Shown here piece after piece: positions 34,052 through 44,998 of a stretch of 55,064 nucleotides of DNA. Where the stretch lies: positions 1 through 55,064 of the forward strand of contig NZ_JARJLT010000139.1 in the NCBI RefSeq assembly GCF_029335315.1, read 5' to 3'. The DNA is from Pseudomonas citronellolis. Its GTDB lineage: Bacteria > Pseudomonadota > Gammaproteobacteria > Pseudomonadales > Pseudomonadaceae. A model generated the notes under the pieces. That model saw nothing but the letters and a program-made list of their open reading frames with translations, was not told where the DNA came from and did not search any database. The translations under genes were made by a program, and so were the position numbers. The first letter of the stretch is position 1, and the number at the start of each line of letters is the position of its first letter.

Positions 34052-34660
34052 TTACTCGGCAGCGCCTTCGCCTTCTTCCTTGACTACGCGGGAAGCGTGG
34101 ATGTTGGCCACGGCCAGGTCATTGCCATGAGCCAGCTGAACCAGTTCCACGCCTTTCGGCAGTTTGAGGTCGGACAGGTGAACGATCTGACCGACTTCGA
34201 CTTTCGCCAGGTCGACTTCGATGAATTCCGGCAGGTCTTTCGGCAGGCAGGAAACTTCGACTTCGGAGATGACGTGGGAAACTTCACCGCCACCTTGCTT
34301 GACGCCAACTGCGGTTTCCTCGTTGAGGAAGTGCAGCGGAACGTGAGCGGTCAGCTTGTGGTCGGCGACTACGCGCAGGAAGTCGGCGTGCATGACGAAG
34401 CCTTTGGCCGGGTGGCGCTGCAGGGCTTTGATCAGCACGGTTTCCTTGGCGCCGTCGACGCTCAGGGCGATGACGTGGCTGAAGGCAGCCTCGTTTTCCA
34501 GCAGTTTGGCGATTTCGCGCAGTTCCAGGGTCACGGAAACCGGGGCTTTGTCGCCACCGTAGATGACCGCGGGAATCAGGCCGGCGTTACGACGCAGGCG
34601 GCGGCTCGCACCTTTCCCCAGGTCGGAACGCGCTTGAGCATTCAGATTAAAGTCAACCAT
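34052..34660 (-). CDS. rplY: 50S ribosomal protein L25 (Ctc form)
   Basis: 202 residues: an N-terminal L25 5S-rRNA-binding domain ([27 protein letters not shown]) and the C-terminal beta domain of the long CTC form ([22 protein letters not shown]). The acidic tail EEGEGAAE is typical. It binds 5S rRNA in the central protuberance. It lies between prs (105 bp upstream) and pth. Confidence 0.97.
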   Translation of the reverse strand: MVDFNLNAQARSDLGKGASRRLRRNAGLIPAVIYGGDKAPVSVTLELREIAKLLENEAAFSHVIALSVDGAKETVLIKALQRHPAKGFVMHADFLRVVADHKLTAHVPLHFLNEETAVGVKQGGGEVSHVISEVEVSCLPKDLPEFIEVDLAKVEVGQIVHLSDLKLPKGVELVQLAHGNDLAVANIHASRVVKEEGEGAAE

Positions 34661-34765
34661 TACACAATCTCCAGAATGACAAGATCGCCCGAACGCTTGC
34701 GACCAGCGTTCGGGCGAATCTTCAATTGCCCCGCCGTGGCGGGGCGCGTTCGTCAGGCCTGTTCC

Positions 34766-35707
34766 TTAGCGGAACATGGCGCTGATCGATTCTTCGTTGC
34801 TGATCCGGCGCATGGCTTCTGCGACAACCGGAGCGATGTCCAGTTGGCGGATGCGGCCACAGGCCTGGGCAGCGGCGGACAGCGGGATGGTGTTGGTCAC
34901 CACCAGCTCGTCCAGTACGGAACCTTCGATGTTCTCGATGGCACGGCCCGACAGCACCGGGTGGGTGCAGTAGGCGATGACCTTGGCGGCGCCGTGCTCT
35001 TTCAGAGCCTTGGCGGCGTGGCCGAGGGTGCCAGCGGTATCGACCATGTCGTCGACCAGTACGCAGGTACGGCCTTCGACATCACCGATGATGTGCATGA
35101 CTTCGGACTGGTTGGCCTTCGGACGACGTTTGTCGATGATGGCCAGGTCGACGCCCAGGGACTTGGCGACGGCGCGAGCGCGCACCACGCCACCGATGTC
35201 CGGGGAGACGATCATCAGGTTCTCGAAGCGTTGGTCTTCGATGTCGTCGACCAGCACGGGCGAGCCGTAGATGTTGTCGACGGGGATATCGAAGAAGCCC
35301 TGGATCTGGTCGGCGTGCAGGTCAACGGTGAGAACACGGTTGACGCCTACGACGGTCAGCATGTCGGCGACGACTTTCGCGCTGATGGCCACGCGGGCGG
35401 AGCGCGGGCGGCGATCCTGGCGGGCATAACCGAAGTAGGGAATGACTGCCGTGATACGAGTAGCCGAGGAACGGCGGAAGGCGTCAGCCATCACCACCAG
35501 TTCCATCAGGTTGTCGTTGGTCGGCGCACAGGTCGGCTGGATCAGGAAGACGTCCTTACCACGGACGTTCTCGTTGATCTCGACGCTGATTTCGCCATCG
35601 GAAAACTTGCCGACGGAAACATCACCGAGGGGAATGTGCAGTTGGCGCACGACTCGGCGTGCCAGGTCGGGGTTGGCGTTCCCCGTGAAGACCATCATCT
35701 TGGACAC
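34766..35707 (-). CDS. prs: Ribose-phosphate pyrophosphokinase
   Basis: 313 residues, full length. The PRPP-synthetase signature is [17 protein letters not shown], the PRPP-binding loop is [13 protein letters not shown], and the ATP site [12 protein letters not shown] is present. It makes PRPP from ribose 5-phosphate and ATP for nucleotide, His and Trp synthesis. It lies downstream of two tRNA-Gln genes, separated by a terminator, as in other Pseudomonas. Confidence 0.98.
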   Translation of the reverse strand: MSKMMVFTGNANPDLARRVVRQLHIPLGDVSVGKFSDGEISVEINENVRGKDVFLIQPTCAPTNDNLMELVVMADAFRRSSATRITAVIPYFGYARQDRRPRSARVAISAKVVADMLTVVGVNRVLTVDLHADQIQGFFDIPVDNIYGSPVLVDDIEDQRFENLMIVSPDIGGVVRARAVAKSLGVDLAIIDKRRPKANQSEVMHIIGDVEGRTCVLVDDMVDTAGTLGHAAKALKEHGAAKVIAYCTHPVLSGRAIENIEGSVLDELVVTNTIPLSAAAQACGRIRQLDIAPVVAEAMRRISNEESISAMFR

Positions 35708-35745
35708 GCGCAGTACCTGCCGGCTGAGGGTGGGCCTGATGAACC

Positions 35746-35785
35746 AAAAAGCTGTTCAAAGGCCGTAGCTTCTGAACAGCTTTTT
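35746..35785 (-). terminator. Terminator between tRNA-Gln and prs
   Basis: AAAAAGCTGTTCA (35746-35758) pairs with TGAACAGCTTTTT (35773-35785), a 13-bp stem with T runs on both sides. On the minus strand it lies six bases after the proximal tRNA-Gln and 39 bp before prs, so it would end the tRNA transcript. Confidence 0.8.
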
Positions 35786-35791
35786 TGTGTA

Positions 35792-35866
35792 TGGCAGGGG
35801 CGGCTGGATTCGAACCAACGCATGGCAGGATCAAAACCTGCTGCCTTACCGCTTGGCGACGCCCCT
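35792..35866 (-). tRNA. tRNA-Gln (TTG), copy nearer prs
   Basis: 75 nt including encoded CCA. The acceptor stem AGGGGCG pairs with CGCCCCT, the anticodon stem-loop is GCAGG-TTTTGAT-CCTGC with TTG at 34-36, and the T arm is GTTGG-TTCGAAT-CCAGC. It reads CAA (and CAG by wobble). It is identical to the copy at 35925-35999. Confidence 0.95.
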
Positions 35867-35924
35867 ATGAATTTTGCAGTGCAGCGCTTCCGTTCGCGTC
35901 GTACGTGAACCCCCGTGGGGTTAA

Positions 35925-35999
35925 TGGCAGGGGCGGCTGGATTCGAACCAACGCATGGCAGGATCAAAACCTGCTGCCTTACCGCTTGGCGACGCCCCT
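35925..35999 (-). tRNA. tRNA-Gln (TTG), distal copy
   Basis: Identical over 75 nt to 35792-35866, 58 bp upstream of it on the same strand. The spacer includes CCCCGTGGGG. Both are probably one transcript ending at 35746. The tandem lies between ispE and prs. Confidence 0.95.
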
Positions 36000-36031
36000 G
36001 TATCGTACAACCGAATGCTCTGCATTCCTTC

Positions 36032-36880
36032 TCAGGTCAACTCTTGAAGCTTGCGATGCAACAGGGAGATGTTGCGACCCTGTGCGACGAAGCTTGGCAG
36101 AGTGGCCGGAAGTTGGCGGCGAACTTTATCAGCATCGCCTTTGTTTGGGAAGCTCCCAAACACACAAGCTCCGGTTCCGGTCAGTCTTGCCGATGTGAAA
36201 TTGTTCAACAACATCAGCGCGTTACGTACAGCTGGGTAACGTTTCTCGACGACCGTCCGACAGTCGTTTCGACCGTCCGCCCCAAGAAGGCTGCGAACTT
36301 TAATGGGCGGAGTATCCCGTGTCAACTCGGGATCGGAGAAAACTTCTGCTGTGCTGACAAAGACTTGCGGCACGGCAACGAGGAACCAGGGTTCTTCCAG
36401 TTCGACCGGCGTGAGCTGCTCGCCCACCCCTTCGGCGAAGGCCGCGTGGCCGCGTACGAACACCGGTACGTCGGCGCCCAGGCGCAGGCCCAGGGCGGCC
36501 AGGCGGTCTTCGTCCCAGCCCAGGTCCCACAGGTGGTTGAGGCCGAGCAGGGTGGTCGCGGCGTCGGAGCTGCCGCCACCGATGCCGCCGCCCATGGGCA
36601 GGCGCTTGTCCAGCCAGATGTCGGCGCCGAGCCGGCAGCCGGATTGCTCCTGCAACTGGCGCGCGGCGCGGACGATCAGGTTGCTGTCGTGGGGAACGCC
36701 GGGAATCTCGGTGTTCAGGCGGATCTGCCCGTCGTCGCGGAGGGCGAAGTGCAGTTCGTCGGCGTGGTCGAGGAACTGGAACAACGTCTGCAGTTCGTGA
36801 TAGCCGTCGGTGCGGCGGCCGAGGATGTGCAGGAACAGGTTGAGCTTGGCCGGGGCCGGCAGGGTCAGGCGTTCGCGCAT
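36032..36880 (-). CDS. ispE: 4-diphosphocytidyl-2-C-methyl-D-erythritol kinase
   Basis: 282 residues of the GHMP kinase fold. [24 protein letters not shown] carries the substrate Lys and Asp region, and [17 protein letters not shown] is the ATP-binding glycine loop. It phosphorylates CDP-methylerythritol in the MEP isoprenoid pathway. It starts one base after lolB ends, so the two are co-transcribed. Confidence 0.97.
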   Translation of the reverse strand: MRERLTLPAPAKLNLFLHILGRRTDGYHELQTLFQFLDHADELHFALRDDGQIRLNTEIPGVPHDSNLIVRAARQLQEQSGCRLGADIWLDKRLPMGGGIGGGSSDAATTLLGLNHLWDLGWDEDRLAALGLRLGADVPVFVRGHAAFAEGVGEQLTPVELEEPWFLVAVPQVFVSTAEVFSDPELTRDTPPIKVRSLLGADGRNDCRTVVEKRYPAVRNALMLLNNFTSARLTGTGACVFGSFPNKGDADKVRRQLPATLPSFVAQGRNISLLHRKLQELT

Positions 36881-36881
36881 A

Positions 36882-37505
36882 TTAGCGGGCCTGGCCGAGC
36901 TGGCGCGGCTGCCAGCTCTTGATCACCACGGTGACGTCGAGATCCTGGCCGTGCAGCTTCAGGCGCTCGGGCAGCCAGTAACCGTTCTGCTGCGCGTAGC
37001 TGCTGTATTCCACGTCCCAGCCGTCCTGTTCCAGGCGGGCCAGGTGGCTGTCGCTGTCGAGGGTCAGGCGGCTCTTGCTGTCCGGCGCCGGCAGCCCGCG
37101 CACCCACCAGAGCAGGTGGGAGATCGGCAGGCGCCAGCCGAGTTGCTGTTCCAGCAGGGCTTCGGGGGATTCGGCCTGGTAGCGGCCTTGCCCGGCGACC
37201 TCCAGGGTCACCGCGCCCTCGCGCCCGGTCAGGCGCGCGGCGCCGCGGCCCAGCGGGCCGGACAGGCGGATGTCGTAGTAGTCCTGGCGTTGCAGCCAGA
37301 ACAGGGTGCCGCTGCCGGAGTCCTTGGGGGCGCGGATGCCGACCTTGCCGTCGATCTGCCAGCCGTCGAGGGCGGTGACCTGTGCCTTGTGGGCTTTCCA
37401 GCTGTCGGGGTTGCCTTGGCCCTGCAGGGCCTCGTGGGAGGTGAGGCCGGCGCAGCCCGCGAGAAGCAGCAGGGCGGCGCCGCCGAGAAGGTGAATCAGG
37501 CGCAT
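36882..37505 (-). CDS. lolB: Outer-membrane lipoprotein receptor LolB
   Basis: 207 residues with lipoprotein signal and lipobox LLAGC (Cys18). The mature part has the LolB beta-barrel-like features [39 protein letters not shown] (in separate strands) and LLWWVRGLP. It receives lipoproteins from LolA and inserts them in the outer membrane. It lies eight bp downstream of the TPR lipoprotein gene. Confidence 0.95.
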   Translation of the reverse strand: MRLIHLLGGAALLLLAGCAGLTSHEALQGQGNPDSWKAHKAQVTALDGWQIDGKVGIRAPKDSGSGTLFWLQRQDYYDIRLSGPLGRGAARLTGREGAVTLEVAGQGRYQAESPEALLEQQLGWRLPISHLLWWVRGLPAPDSKSRLTLDSDSHLARLEQDGWDVEYSSYAQQNGYWLPERLKLHGQDLDVTVVIKSWQPRQLGQAR

Positions 37506-37513
37506 GGGGAATC

Positions 37514-39235
37514 TCAGGGGGTCTTGGACCCGGTCAGGCGCAGCAGGGTGTCGCGCAGCACCGGGCTATCGGGCTGGTTCTGCAGGGCGTTGGCCCAGAC
37601 TTCGCGGGCCTCGCGCTGCTTGCCGCGAGCCCAGAGCACTTCGCCCAGGTGCGCGGCCACTTCGTGGTCGGGGAATTTTTCCAGGGCCTGGCGCAGGTAG
37701 GTTTCGGCCTGTTCCAGGTTGCCCAGGCGGTAGTTGACCCAGCCCAGGCTGTCGAGGATGGCCGGGTCGTCGGGATTGAGCTGGTGGGCCTTCTGGATCA
37801 GTTGCAAGGCTTCGTCGTAGCGCGTGGTGCGGTCGGCCAGGGTGTAGCCCAGGGCGTTGAGGGCCATGGCGTTGTCCGGCTCGCGCTGGATGATCTGGCG
37901 CAGGTCCTGCTCCATCTGCACCAGGTCGTTGCGCTTCTCCGCCAGCATCGAGCGGGTATAGAGCAGGTTGAGGTCGTCGGGGAACTGCTTGGTGCCCTGC
38001 TGGATCACCTGCCAGGCGCGTTCGACCTGGTTGCGGTTGGACAGCCCCTCGGCCTCGATCAGGTACAGCTGGATGGCGTAGTCCGGCTGGCGCTCGCGGG
38101 CTTCGGCGAGGCGCCGCGAGGCTTCCGCCTGGCGCCCGGAGTCCATGAGGATCTCGCTCTGGCGCAGTTGCGCCGGCAGGAAGTCGTTGCCGGGGCCGAC
38201 CTGGGCGTATTCCTTGAGGGCGGTTTCCGGGTCTTTCTGTTCCTCGGCGAGGCGGCCGAGGTTGAAGTGCGCCGCGTCGGTATGGCTGTCGCGGTCGACC
38301 AGTTCCTGCAGGTAGATCTTGGCCTCGCTCCAGGCCTGGGCTTCCAGGCAGACCAGGGCCAGGGAGAAGCGCAGGTCGTCGTCGTCGGGGAATTGCTGGA
38401 CCAGCCCGGAGAACTCGGCCTTGGCGTCGTCCAGGCGGTTCTGCTCCACCAGCAGGCGGGCGTAGGCCAGGCGCACGCGCTTGTCGTCCGGGTGCTCCTT
38501 CATGCCGTCCTTGAGCAGCGGCAGGGCCTCGTTGCTGCGCTTCATGTTCTGCAGCAGGCGCGCGCGCAGCAGCAGCGGGGCGACCTCGTGGCGGCTCGCG
38601 GGTTTGCTTTCCAGCAGGCTCAGGGCTTCCTGCGGGCGGCCGTCCTGTTGCAGCAGCAGGGCCTTGCCGAACAGCAGCTGGCCGTTGTCCGGGTACTTCT
38701 TCAGCAGGCGGTCGAAGCTCTGCAGCAGGCCGGCGCGGGTGTCCGGGTCGGTTTCCGCGGCGGACAGCGCGAGGAAGTCGAAATGGGTATCGCCCTGGCC
38801 GTTGAGGACCTTCTCCATATACACCATGGATTCGTCGTACTGGCCGGTGCGCGCCAGTTGCAGGGCGGCGGCGCGCTGCGCGTCGAGGTCGTCGGGGGCG
38901 GCCTTGGCCCAGATCAGCGAGGTGTCCAGGGCTTCCTGGTCGGCGCCGAGGTATTCGGCGATGCGGAACGCGCGTTCGGCCACGCCCGGGTCGCGGGTCT
39001 GCTTGGCCTGGTCGACGTAGTTGGCCAGGGCGATGTCGAAGCGATTGCGCTGGCCGGCGATCTCCGCCACCAGCAGGGAGTACAGGGTGTCCTCGCTGAA
39101 GGAGCCGTACTTGCGGTCCTTCTCCGCGCTGGCTGCGCTCTCCTTTGCCGGCTTCGGCGCTGGAGCCTTGTGCAGCATGGATTGGCAGCCGCCGAGCAGC
39201 AGCAGGGCGGTCAGCAGCGCTAGGGATTTGTTCAT
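37514..39235 (-). CDS. TPR-repeat lipoprotein
   Basis: 573 residues with a lipoprotein signal ([11 protein letters not shown]). Most of the protein is tandem tetratricopeptide repeats; clear units are [40 protein letters not shown] and [20 protein letters not shown]. It is the conserved neighbour of lolB and hemA in pseudomonads (PA4667 position). Such proteins serve as envelope scaffolds; the partner is unknown. It is transcribed divergently from hemA across a 190-bp gap. Confidence 0.93.
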   Translation of the reverse strand: MNKSLALLTALLLLGGCQSMLHKAPAPKPAKESAASAEKDRKYGSFSEDTLYSLLVAEIAGQRNRFDIALANYVDQAKQTRDPGVAERAFRIAEYLGADQEALDTSLIWAKAAPDDLDAQRAAALQLARTGQYDESMVYMEKVLNGQGDTHFDFLALSAAETDPDTRAGLLQSFDRLLKKYPDNGQLLFGKALLLQQDGRPQEALSLLESKPASRHEVAPLLLRARLLQNMKRSNEALPLLKDGMKEHPDDKRVRLAYARLLVEQNRLDDAKAEFSGLVQQFPDDDDLRFSLALVCLEAQAWSEAKIYLQELVDRDSHTDAAHFNLGRLAEEQKDPETALKEYAQVGPGNDFLPAQLRQSEILMDSGRQAEASRRLAEARERQPDYAIQLYLIEAEGLSNRNQVERAWQVIQQGTKQFPDDLNLLYTRSMLAEKRNDLVQMEQDLRQIIQREPDNAMALNALGYTLADRTTRYDEALQLIQKAHQLNPDDPAILDSLGWVNYRLGNLEQAETYLRQALEKFPDHEVAAHLGEVLWARGKQREAREVWANALQNQPDSPVLRDTLLRLTGSKTP

Positions 39236-39425
39236 AGACGAAAGAGAGGGACCTGAACGGCGTGGTGGACCCCATCATGACATAAGCGAATCGGCAAGCC
39301 CATGGGGTGGGGGCAGGCAAAACCCAGCATAGACGCCTGGAGCGGCGGCATGCATTGCGGTGGTTGTCCTCCATCGGTCGACGTAGGACAATTGCGGGCT
39401 TCCCGAATTACCTCAGCGATCCTGC

Positions 39426-40694
39426 ATGGCCTTCATTGCTCTGGGCATCAACCACAAGACAGCCTCCGTGGCGGTCCGCGAGCGCGTGGCGTTCACCCCC
39501 GGGCAGATGGTCGAGGCCCTGCAGCTGCTTTGCCGGCTGACCGCCAGCCGCGAGGCGGCGATCCTCTCCACCTGCAACCGCAGCGAGCTGTACCTGGAGA
39601 TCGAGAACCCGGCATCCGACGACGTGCTGGCCTGGCTCGCCGACTACCATCGCCTGAGCCTGGACGAGCTGCGCACCTGCGCCTACGTGCACCAGGACGA
39701 GGACGCCGTACGCCACATGATGCGCGTGGCCGCCGGGCTGGACTCCATGGTCCTGGGCGAGCCGCAGATCCTCGGCCAGATGAAGTCGGCCTACGCCGTG
39801 GCCCGCGAGGCCGGCACCATCGGGCCGATGCTCGGGCGCCTGTTCCAGGCTACCTTCAGCACCGCCAAGACCGTGCGCACCGACACCGCCATCGGCGAGA
39901 ACCCGGTGTCCGTGGCCTTCGCCGCGGTGAGCCTGGCGCGGCAGATCTTCAGCGACCTGCACCGCAGCCAGGCGCTGCTGATCGGCGCCGGCGAGACCAT
40001 CACCCTGGTCGCCCGCCACCTGCACGAGCAGGGCGTGAAGCGCATCGTGGTGGCCAACCGCACCCTGGAGCGCGCCAGCGTGCTGGCCCAGGAGCTCGGC
40101 GCCGAGGCGATCCTGCTGGCGGACATGCCCGAGCACCTGGCGCACAGCGACATCGTCATCAGTTCCACCGCCAGCCAGCTGCCGATCCTCGGCAAGGGCG
40201 CGGTGGAGCGTGCGCTGAAGCAGCGCCGGCACAAGCCGATGTTCATGGTCGACATCGCCGTGCCGCGCGACATCGAGCCGGAAGTCGGCGAGCTGGACGA
40301 TGTCTACCTCTATAGTGTCGACGACCTCCACGAGGTGGTCGCCGAGAACCTCAAGAGCCGCCAGGGCGCCGCCCAGGCCGCCGAGGAGCTGGTCGGCGAC
40401 GGCGTTCTGGAGTTCATGCAGCGCCTGCGCGAGCTGGCCGCGGTCGACGTGCTGCGCGCCTACCGCCAGCAGGCCGAGCGCCTGCGCGACGACGAGCTGC
40501 AGAAAGCCCAGCGCCTGCTGGCCAACGGCGGCGACCCGACCGACATCCTCGCCCAGCTGGCCCGTGGCCTGACCAACAAGCTGCTGCACGCGCCCAGCGT
40601 GCAGATGAAGAAACTCTCCGCCGAGGGCCGCATCGACGCGCTGGCCCTGGCCCAGGAACTGTTCGCCCTCGACGAGGGCACCGAGAAGCGATGA
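39426..40694 (+). CDS. hemA: Glutamyl-tRNA reductase
   Basis: 422 residues: an N-terminal catalytic domain with [17 protein letters not shown] and nucleophile Cys50 in STCNRSELY, an NADPH domain ([26 protein letters not shown]) and a helical dimerisation domain. It reduces glutamyl-tRNA to glutamate-1-semialdehyde, the first committed step of heme synthesis. Its stop overlaps the prfA start by four bases. Confidence 0.98.
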   Translation: MAFIALGINHKTASVAVRERVAFTPGQMVEALQLLCRLTASREAAILSTCNRSELYLEIENPASDDVLAWLADYHRLSLDELRTCAYVHQDEDAVRHMMRVAAGLDSMVLGEPQILGQMKSAYAVAREAGTIGPMLGRLFQATFSTAKTVRTDTAIGENPVSVAFAAVSLARQIFSDLHRSQALLIGAGETITLVARHLHEQGVKRIVVANRTLERASVLAQELGAEAILLADMPEHLAHSDIVISSTASQLPILGKGAVERALKQRRHKPMFMVDIAVPRDIEPEVGELDDVYLYSVDDLHEVVAENLKSRQGAAQAAEELVGDGVLEFMQRLRELAAVDVLRAYRQQAERLRDDELQKAQRLLANGGDPTDILAQLARGLTNKLLHAPSVQMKKLSAEGRIDALALAQELFALDEGTEKR

Positions 40695-41773
40695 AAGCCT
40701 CCCTGCTGACCAAGCTCGACACCCTCAGTGACCGCTACGAGGAGCTCACCGCTCTGCTCGGCGACGCCGAGGTGATCAGCGACCAGACCAAGTTCCGCGC
40801 CTACTCCCGCGAGTTCGCCGAAGTCGAGCCGGTGTTCCTGGCGTTCCGCGAATTCCGCAAGACCCAGGCCGACCTCGAGGGCGCCCAGGCGCTGCTCAAG
40901 GACAGCGACCCGGACCTGCGCGAGATGGCCGAGGAAGAGGTCGCCGACGCCAAGGCGCGCCTGGTCGGCCTGGAAGACGGCCTGCAACGCATGCTGCTGC
41001 CCAAGGACCCCAACGACCACCGCAACGTGTTCCTGGAAATCCGCGCCGGCACCGGCGGCGACGAGGCGGCGATCTTCTCCGGCGACCTGTTCCGCATGTA
41101 CTCGCGCTACGCCGAACGCCAGGGCTGGCGGCTCGAGATCCTCTCGGAGAACGAGGGCGAGCACGGCGGCTACAAGGAAGTGATCGCCCGCGTCGAGGGT
41201 GACAATGTCTACGCCAAGCTCAAGTTCGAGTCCGGCGCGCACCGCGTGCAGCGGGTGCCGGCCACCGAATCCCAGGGCCGCATCCACACCTCCGCGTGCA
41301 CCGTGGCGGTGCTGCCGGAGCCCGACGAGCAGGCCGCCATCGAGATCAACCCGGCCGACCTGCGGGTGGATACCTACCGTTCCTCCGGCGCCGGCGGCCA
41401 GCACGTGAACAAGACCGACTCGGCCGTGCGCATCACCCACATCCCGTCGGGCATCGTGGTCGAGTGCCAGGAAGAGCGTTCGCAGCACAAGAACCGCGCC
41501 AAGGCCATGGCCTGGCTCGCCGCCAAGCTCAACGACCAGCAGCAGGCCGCGGCGCAGCAGGCCATCGCCAGCACCCGCAAGCTGCTGGTGGGCTCGGGCG
41601 ACCGCTCCGAGCGCATCCGCACCTACAATTTCCCCCAGGGGCGGGTCACCGACCACCGCATCAACCTCACCCTGTATTCCCTGGGCGAAGTGATGCAGGG
41701 CGAAGTCGAGCAGGTGATCGAGCCGCTGCTCCAGGAATACCAGGCCGACCAGCTGGCCGCCCTGGGGGATTGA
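40691..41773 (+). CDS. prfA: Peptide chain release factor 1
   Basis: 360 residues, full length. The stop-codon recognition PAT motif ([16 protein letters not shown]) and the GGQ motif ([17 protein letters not shown]) are both intact. It terminates translation at UAA and UAG. The four-base overlap with hemA and the following prmC, which methylates its GGQ Gln, form a conserved operon. Confidence 0.98.
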   Translation: MKASLLTKLDTLSDRYEELTALLGDAEVISDQTKFRAYSREFAEVEPVFLAFREFRKTQADLEGAQALLKDSDPDLREMAEEEVADAKARLVGLEDGLQRMLLPKDPNDHRNVFLEIRAGTGGDEAAIFSGDLFRMYSRYAERQGWRLEILSENEGEHGGYKEVIARVEGDNVYAKLKFESGAHRVQRVPATESQGRIHTSACTVAVLPEPDEQAAIEINPADLRVDTYRSSGAGGQHVNKTDSAVRITHIPSGIVVECQEERSQHKNRAKAMAWLAAKLNDQQQAAAQQAIASTRKLLVGSGDRSERIRTYNFPQGRVTDHRINLTLYSLGEVMQGEVEQVIEPLLQEYQADQLAALGD

Positions 41774-41779
41774 GGCGCC

Positions 41780-42610
41780 ATGGCTACCATCATGACCCTG
41801 CTCGCCGAAGCCGAGCTGCCGGATTCACCCAGCGCGCGCCTGGACGCCGAGCTGTTGCTCGCCGCCGCCCTGGGCAAACCGCGCAGCTTCCTGCGCACCT
41901 GGCCGGAACGGCTCGTCGACCGTGACGCCCACGAGCGCTTCAGCGCCTGGCTGGAGCGTCGCCGCGCCGGCGAGCCGATCGCCTACATCCTCGGTCGCCA
42001 GGGCTTCTGGAGCCTGGACCTGGAAGTGGCGCCGCACACCCTGATCCCGCGTCCGGACACCGAGCTGCTGGTGGAAACCGCCCTGCAACTGGTTCCTGCC
42101 CGCCCGGCACGGGTGCTCGACCTGGGCACCGGCACCGGCGCCATCGCGCTGGCCCTGGCCTGCGAACGCCTGAGCTGGCAGGTCACCGGCGTCGACCGGA
42201 TTCCCGAGGCGGTGGCCCTCGCCGAGCGCAATCGCGAGCGCCTGCGTCTGGGCAACGTCGGCTTTCGCCAGAGCCACTGGTTCTCCGCGCTGGGCGGCGA
42301 GCGCTTCGCCCTGATCGTCAGCAACCCGCCGTACATCCCGGGCAGCGATCCGCACCTGCAGCAAGGCGACGTGCGCTTCGAGCCGAAGAGCGCGCTGGTC
42401 GCCGGCGCCGATGGCCTCGACGACATCCGCCTGATCATCGACCAGGCCCCCCGTCACCTCGAAGCCGGCGGCTGGCTGCTGCTGGAGCATGGCTACGATC
42501 AGGCCGCGGCGGTACGCGACCTGCTCGGCGCGGGCGGCTTCGTCGACGTGGAAAGCCGCCGCGACCTCGGCGGCCACGAACGCATCAGCCTGGGGCGCCT
42601 GCCATGCTGA
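41780..42610 (+). CDS. prmC: Release factor glutamine methyltransferase
   Basis: 276 residues: a helical N-terminal domain (PSARLDAELLLAAALGKPRSFL) and a class I methyltransferase domain with the SAM motif LDLGTGTGAIAL and catalytic NPPY. It methylates the GGQ glutamine of RF1 and RF2. It begins six bases after prfA and overlaps moeB by seven bases. Confidence 0.97.
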   Translation: MATIMTLLAEAELPDSPSARLDAELLLAAALGKPRSFLRTWPERLVDRDAHERFSAWLERRRAGEPIAYILGRQGFWSLDLEVAPHTLIPRPDTELLVETALQLVPARPARVLDLGTGTGAIALALACERLSWQVTGVDRIPEAVALAERNRERLRLGNVGFRQSHWFSALGGERFALIVSNPPYIPGSDPHLQQGDVRFEPKSALVAGADGLDDIRLIIDQAPRHLEAGGWLLLEHGYDQAAAVRDLLGAGGFVDVESRRDLGGHERISLGRLPC

Positions 42611-43359
42611 ACGACGACGAACTGCTGCGTTACAGCCGGCAGATACTCCTGCCGCAGATCGACATCGACGGCCAGCTGCGCCTGAAGGAATCCCGCGTGC
42701 TGATCGTCGGCCTCGGCGGCCTGGGCTCGCCGGTGGCGCTGTACCTGGCCGCGGCCGGCGTCGGCGAGCTGCACCTGGCCGACTTCGACAGCGTCGACCT
42801 GACCAACCTGCAACGCCAGGTGCTGCACGACAGCACCCAGGTCGGGCGCGGCAAGGTCGATTCGGCCATGACCCGCCTTGCCGCGATCAACCCGCAGGTG
42901 AAGCTGGTGCCGCATCGTCGGGCGCTGGACGAGGATTCCTTGGCGGCGGTGCTGGCACAGGTCGACCTGGTGCTGGACTGCTGCGACAACTTCGCCACCC
43001 GCGAGGCGGTCAACGCCGCCTGCGTCGCCGCCGGCAAGCCGCTGGTGAGTGGCGCGGCGATCCGCCTGGAGGGCCAGCTCTCGGTGTTCGATCCGCGTCG
43101 CGACGACAGCCCTTGCTACCACTGCCTGTACGGCCATGGCAGCGAAGCCGAGCTGACCTGCAGCGAAGCCGGTGTGGCCGGCCCGCTGGTGGGCCTGGTC
43201 GGCAGCCTGCAGGCGCTGGAAGCGCTGAAGCTGCTGGCCGGTTTCGGCGAGCCGCTGGTGGGCCGCCTGCTGCTGGTGGACGCCCTCGGCACGCGCTTCC
43301 GCGAACTGCGCGTCAAGCGCGACCCGCAGTGCCCCGTATGTGGCGTGCGGCATGGCTGA
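42604..43359 (+). CDS. moeB: MoeB/ThiF-type adenylyltransferase
   Basis: 251 residues of the E1-like superfamily. The ATP site is [19 protein letters not shown], with [17 protein letters not shown] and CPVC form the zinc site. It adenylates the MoaD (or ThiS) C terminus for molybdopterin or thiazole sulfur transfer. Position after prmC matches Pseudomonas moeB; a ThiF role cannot be excluded from sequence alone. Confidence 0.92.
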   Translation: MLNDDELLRYSRQILLPQIDIDGQLRLKESRVLIVGLGGLGSPVALYLAAAGVGELHLADFDSVDLTNLQRQVLHDSTQVGRGKVDSAMTRLAAINPQVKLVPHRRALDEDSLAAVLAQVDLVLDCCDNFATREAVNAACVAAGKPLVSGAAIRLEGQLSVFDPRRDDSPCYHCLYGHGSEAELTCSEAGVAGPLVGLVGSLQALEALKLLAGFGEPLVGRLLLVDALGTRFRELRVKRDPQCPVCGVRHG

Positions 43360-44146
43360 CCGGCGGCCGATCGGGGTTTTCGACTCCGGCGTCGGCGGCC
43401 TCTCGGTGCTGCGCGAGATACGCGCGCGCCTGCCCAACGAATCGCTGATCTACCTGGCCGACTGCGGCCACGTTCCCTACGGCGAGAAATCCCCGGAATA
43501 CATCCGCGAGCGCTGCCGGCGTATCGCCGCGTTCCTCATCGGCCAGGGTTGCAAGGCGCTGGTCCTGGCCTGCAATACCGCCACCGCGGCGGCGGCGTCC
43601 GACCTGCGGGAGCTTTATCCGCAGCTGCCGATCCTGGCCATGGAGCCGGCGGTGAAGCCGGCCGCGGCGGCCACCCGTAGCGGCGTGGTCGGCGTGCTGG
43701 CCACCACCGGGACGCTGAAGAGCGCGCGCTTCGCCGCGTTGCTCGACCGCTTCGCCAGTGACGTGCGAGTGGTCACCCAGCCCTGCCCGGGGCTGGTCGA
43801 GCGCATCGAAGCCGGCGACCTGGACGGGCCGCAGACTCGCGCGCTGCTGCAGGGCTTCGTCGCGCCGTTGCTGGCCGAGGGCTGCGACACCCTGATCCTC
43901 GGCTGTACCCACTATCCCTTCCTGCGCCCCCTGCTGGCGCAGATGCTGCCGCCGGACGTGGCGCTGATCGACACCGGCGCGGCAGTGGCCCGTCACCTGG
44001 AAGCTTCGCTGGCCAGTCGGGGATTGCTCGGCGGTGGGCCGGCAAATAAAACGCACTTCCACTCCAGCGGCGCGGTCGAGATGTTCGAACGGGTGCTGCC
44101 GATCCTATGGGGCTCTGACGAGTCGGTCAGCTTCTTTGCCGATTGA
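43352..44146 (+). CDS. murI: Glutamate racemase
   Basis: 264 residues from ATG 43352, which overlaps the moeB stop by eight bases; a GTG at 43340 would add four residues (MACG). [13 protein letters not shown], the first catalytic Cys in [10 protein letters not shown] and the second in LGCTHYPFL are present. It supplies D-glutamate for peptidoglycan. No strong ribosome site is visible, so translation is probably coupled to moeB. Confidence 0.96.
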   Translation: MADRRPIGVFDSGVGGLSVLREIRARLPNESLIYLADCGHVPYGEKSPEYIRERCRRIAAFLIGQGCKALVLACNTATAAAASDLRELYPQLPILAMEPAVKPAAAATRSGVVGVLATTGTLKSARFAALLDRFASDVRVVTQPCPGLVERIEAGDLDGPQTRALLQGFVAPLLAEGCDTLILGCTHYPFLRPLLAQMLPPDVALIDTGAAVARHLEASLASRGLLGGGPANKTHFHSSGAVEMFERVLPILWGSDESVSFFAD

Positions 44147-44272
44147 GCAACGAAGTTTCCACGGGACGACAACAATCCGCTGACATTTCGCAATCGGGAT
44201 CTGGCAAATCGCCTTATAATCGTTCGCTATTCGCGGGGATTTTTCATTCAACTTATCCATAAGGGTCTTTCG

Positions 44273-44794
44273 ATGAAGAAGTTACTCTCGCTGGCCGTCC
44301 TGGCCGCAACGATGATGGGGGCGAGCGTCGCCGCACAGGCCGTCGACCTCTCCGCCGCGGTGGGGGCTACCGGCCAGGGCGACATGACGCTGCGTCTGGG
44401 CGCCGGCTTCAACTGGGACAAATCCTGGTGGGAAAGCAGCACCGGCCACCTGACCGGATACTGGGACACCGGCGTCACCTACTGGGGCGCCGGGGACCGC
44501 GCGGGCGCCCGCTATTCGCTTTCCGTCGCCCCGGTGTTCGTCTATGAATTCAATGGCGACAGCGTGAAGCCCTTCATCGAGGCTGGCATCGGCCTCGCCG
44601 GCTTCACCGGCGCCGAAGTCGGCGATCGCGACCTGGGCAGCGCCTTCGCCTTCGAGGACCGCCTGGGCTTCGGCGTGAAGTTCGCCGACGGCCAGAAGGT
44701 TGGCGTGCGCGCCATCCACTACTCCAATGCCGGGCTCAACCAGCCCAACGACGGCATCGAGTCCTACAGCCTGTTCTACAGCCTCCCGCTGTAA
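44273..44794 (+). CDS. pagL: Lipid A 3-O-deacylase PagL
   Basis: 173 residues: a signal peptide (MKKLLSLAVLAATMMGASVAAQA) and an eight-stranded outer-membrane barrel. The catalytic His and Ser are visible in RAIHYSNAGL (HxSN). It removes the 3-O acyl chain from lipid A. Location between murI and phrB matches P. aeruginosa. A terminator follows directly. Confidence 0.95.
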   Translation: MKKLLSLAVLAATMMGASVAAQAVDLSAAVGATGQGDMTLRLGAGFNWDKSWWESSTGHLTGYWDTGVTYWGAGDRAGARYSLSVAPVFVYEFNGDSVKPFIEAGIGLAGFTGAEVGDRDLGSAFAFEDRLGFGVKFADGQKVGVRAIHYSNAGLNQPNDGIESYSLFYSLPL

Positions 44795-44808
44795 GACCTC
44801 GCTGCACG

Positions 44809-44837
44809 AAAAAACCGGCCCAGGTGGCCGGTTTTTT
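44809..44837 (+). terminator. Terminator after pagL
   Basis: A 12-bp perfect stem AAAAAACCGGCC (44809-44820) / GGCCGGTTTTTT (44826-44837) with a 5-base loop, 14 bp after the pagL stop; a classic rho-independent terminator. Confidence 0.92.
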
Positions 44838-44900
44838 CATGCCCGCATTTCCCCAGGGCGCGAGCCTCGTCCGCAGAACGCAGAGGGTGGGCAAGCGCAG

Positions 44901-44927
44901 GGCGAATAACGTTCCACGTTATCCGCC
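44901..44927. repeat. REP-like hairpin
   Basis: GGCGAATAACG (44901-44911) and CGTTATCCGCC (44917-44927) form an imperfect palindrome with a 5-base loop. The same GGCGGATAACG / CGTTATCCGCC words occur in the repeat at 51638-51735, marking a dispersed palindromic family. Confidence 0.6.
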
Positions 44928-44998
44928 GCCTGGCCGTCATCCCAGGTTCCCCCGGCTTGATTGCCGAGAGGGCCTACAACTGCGCACGGCTGCACGCC

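Noticed and set aside
35746-35785. TGAACA half-sites as a fifth copy of the catabolic operator
   Set aside because: Here TGTTCA/TGAACA are the arms of a terminator stem with the wrong orientation and spacing, between tRNA-Gln and prs.
34097-35908. A 603-codon open frame on the plus strand over rplY and prs
   Set aside because: It is antisense to two unmistakable core genes, has composition typical of a high-GC shadow frame, and no family features.
37566-39374. A 602-codon open frame overlapping the TPR lipoprotein gene
   Set aside because: Its Arg/Pro/Gly-rich translation is a frame shadow of the TPR gene.
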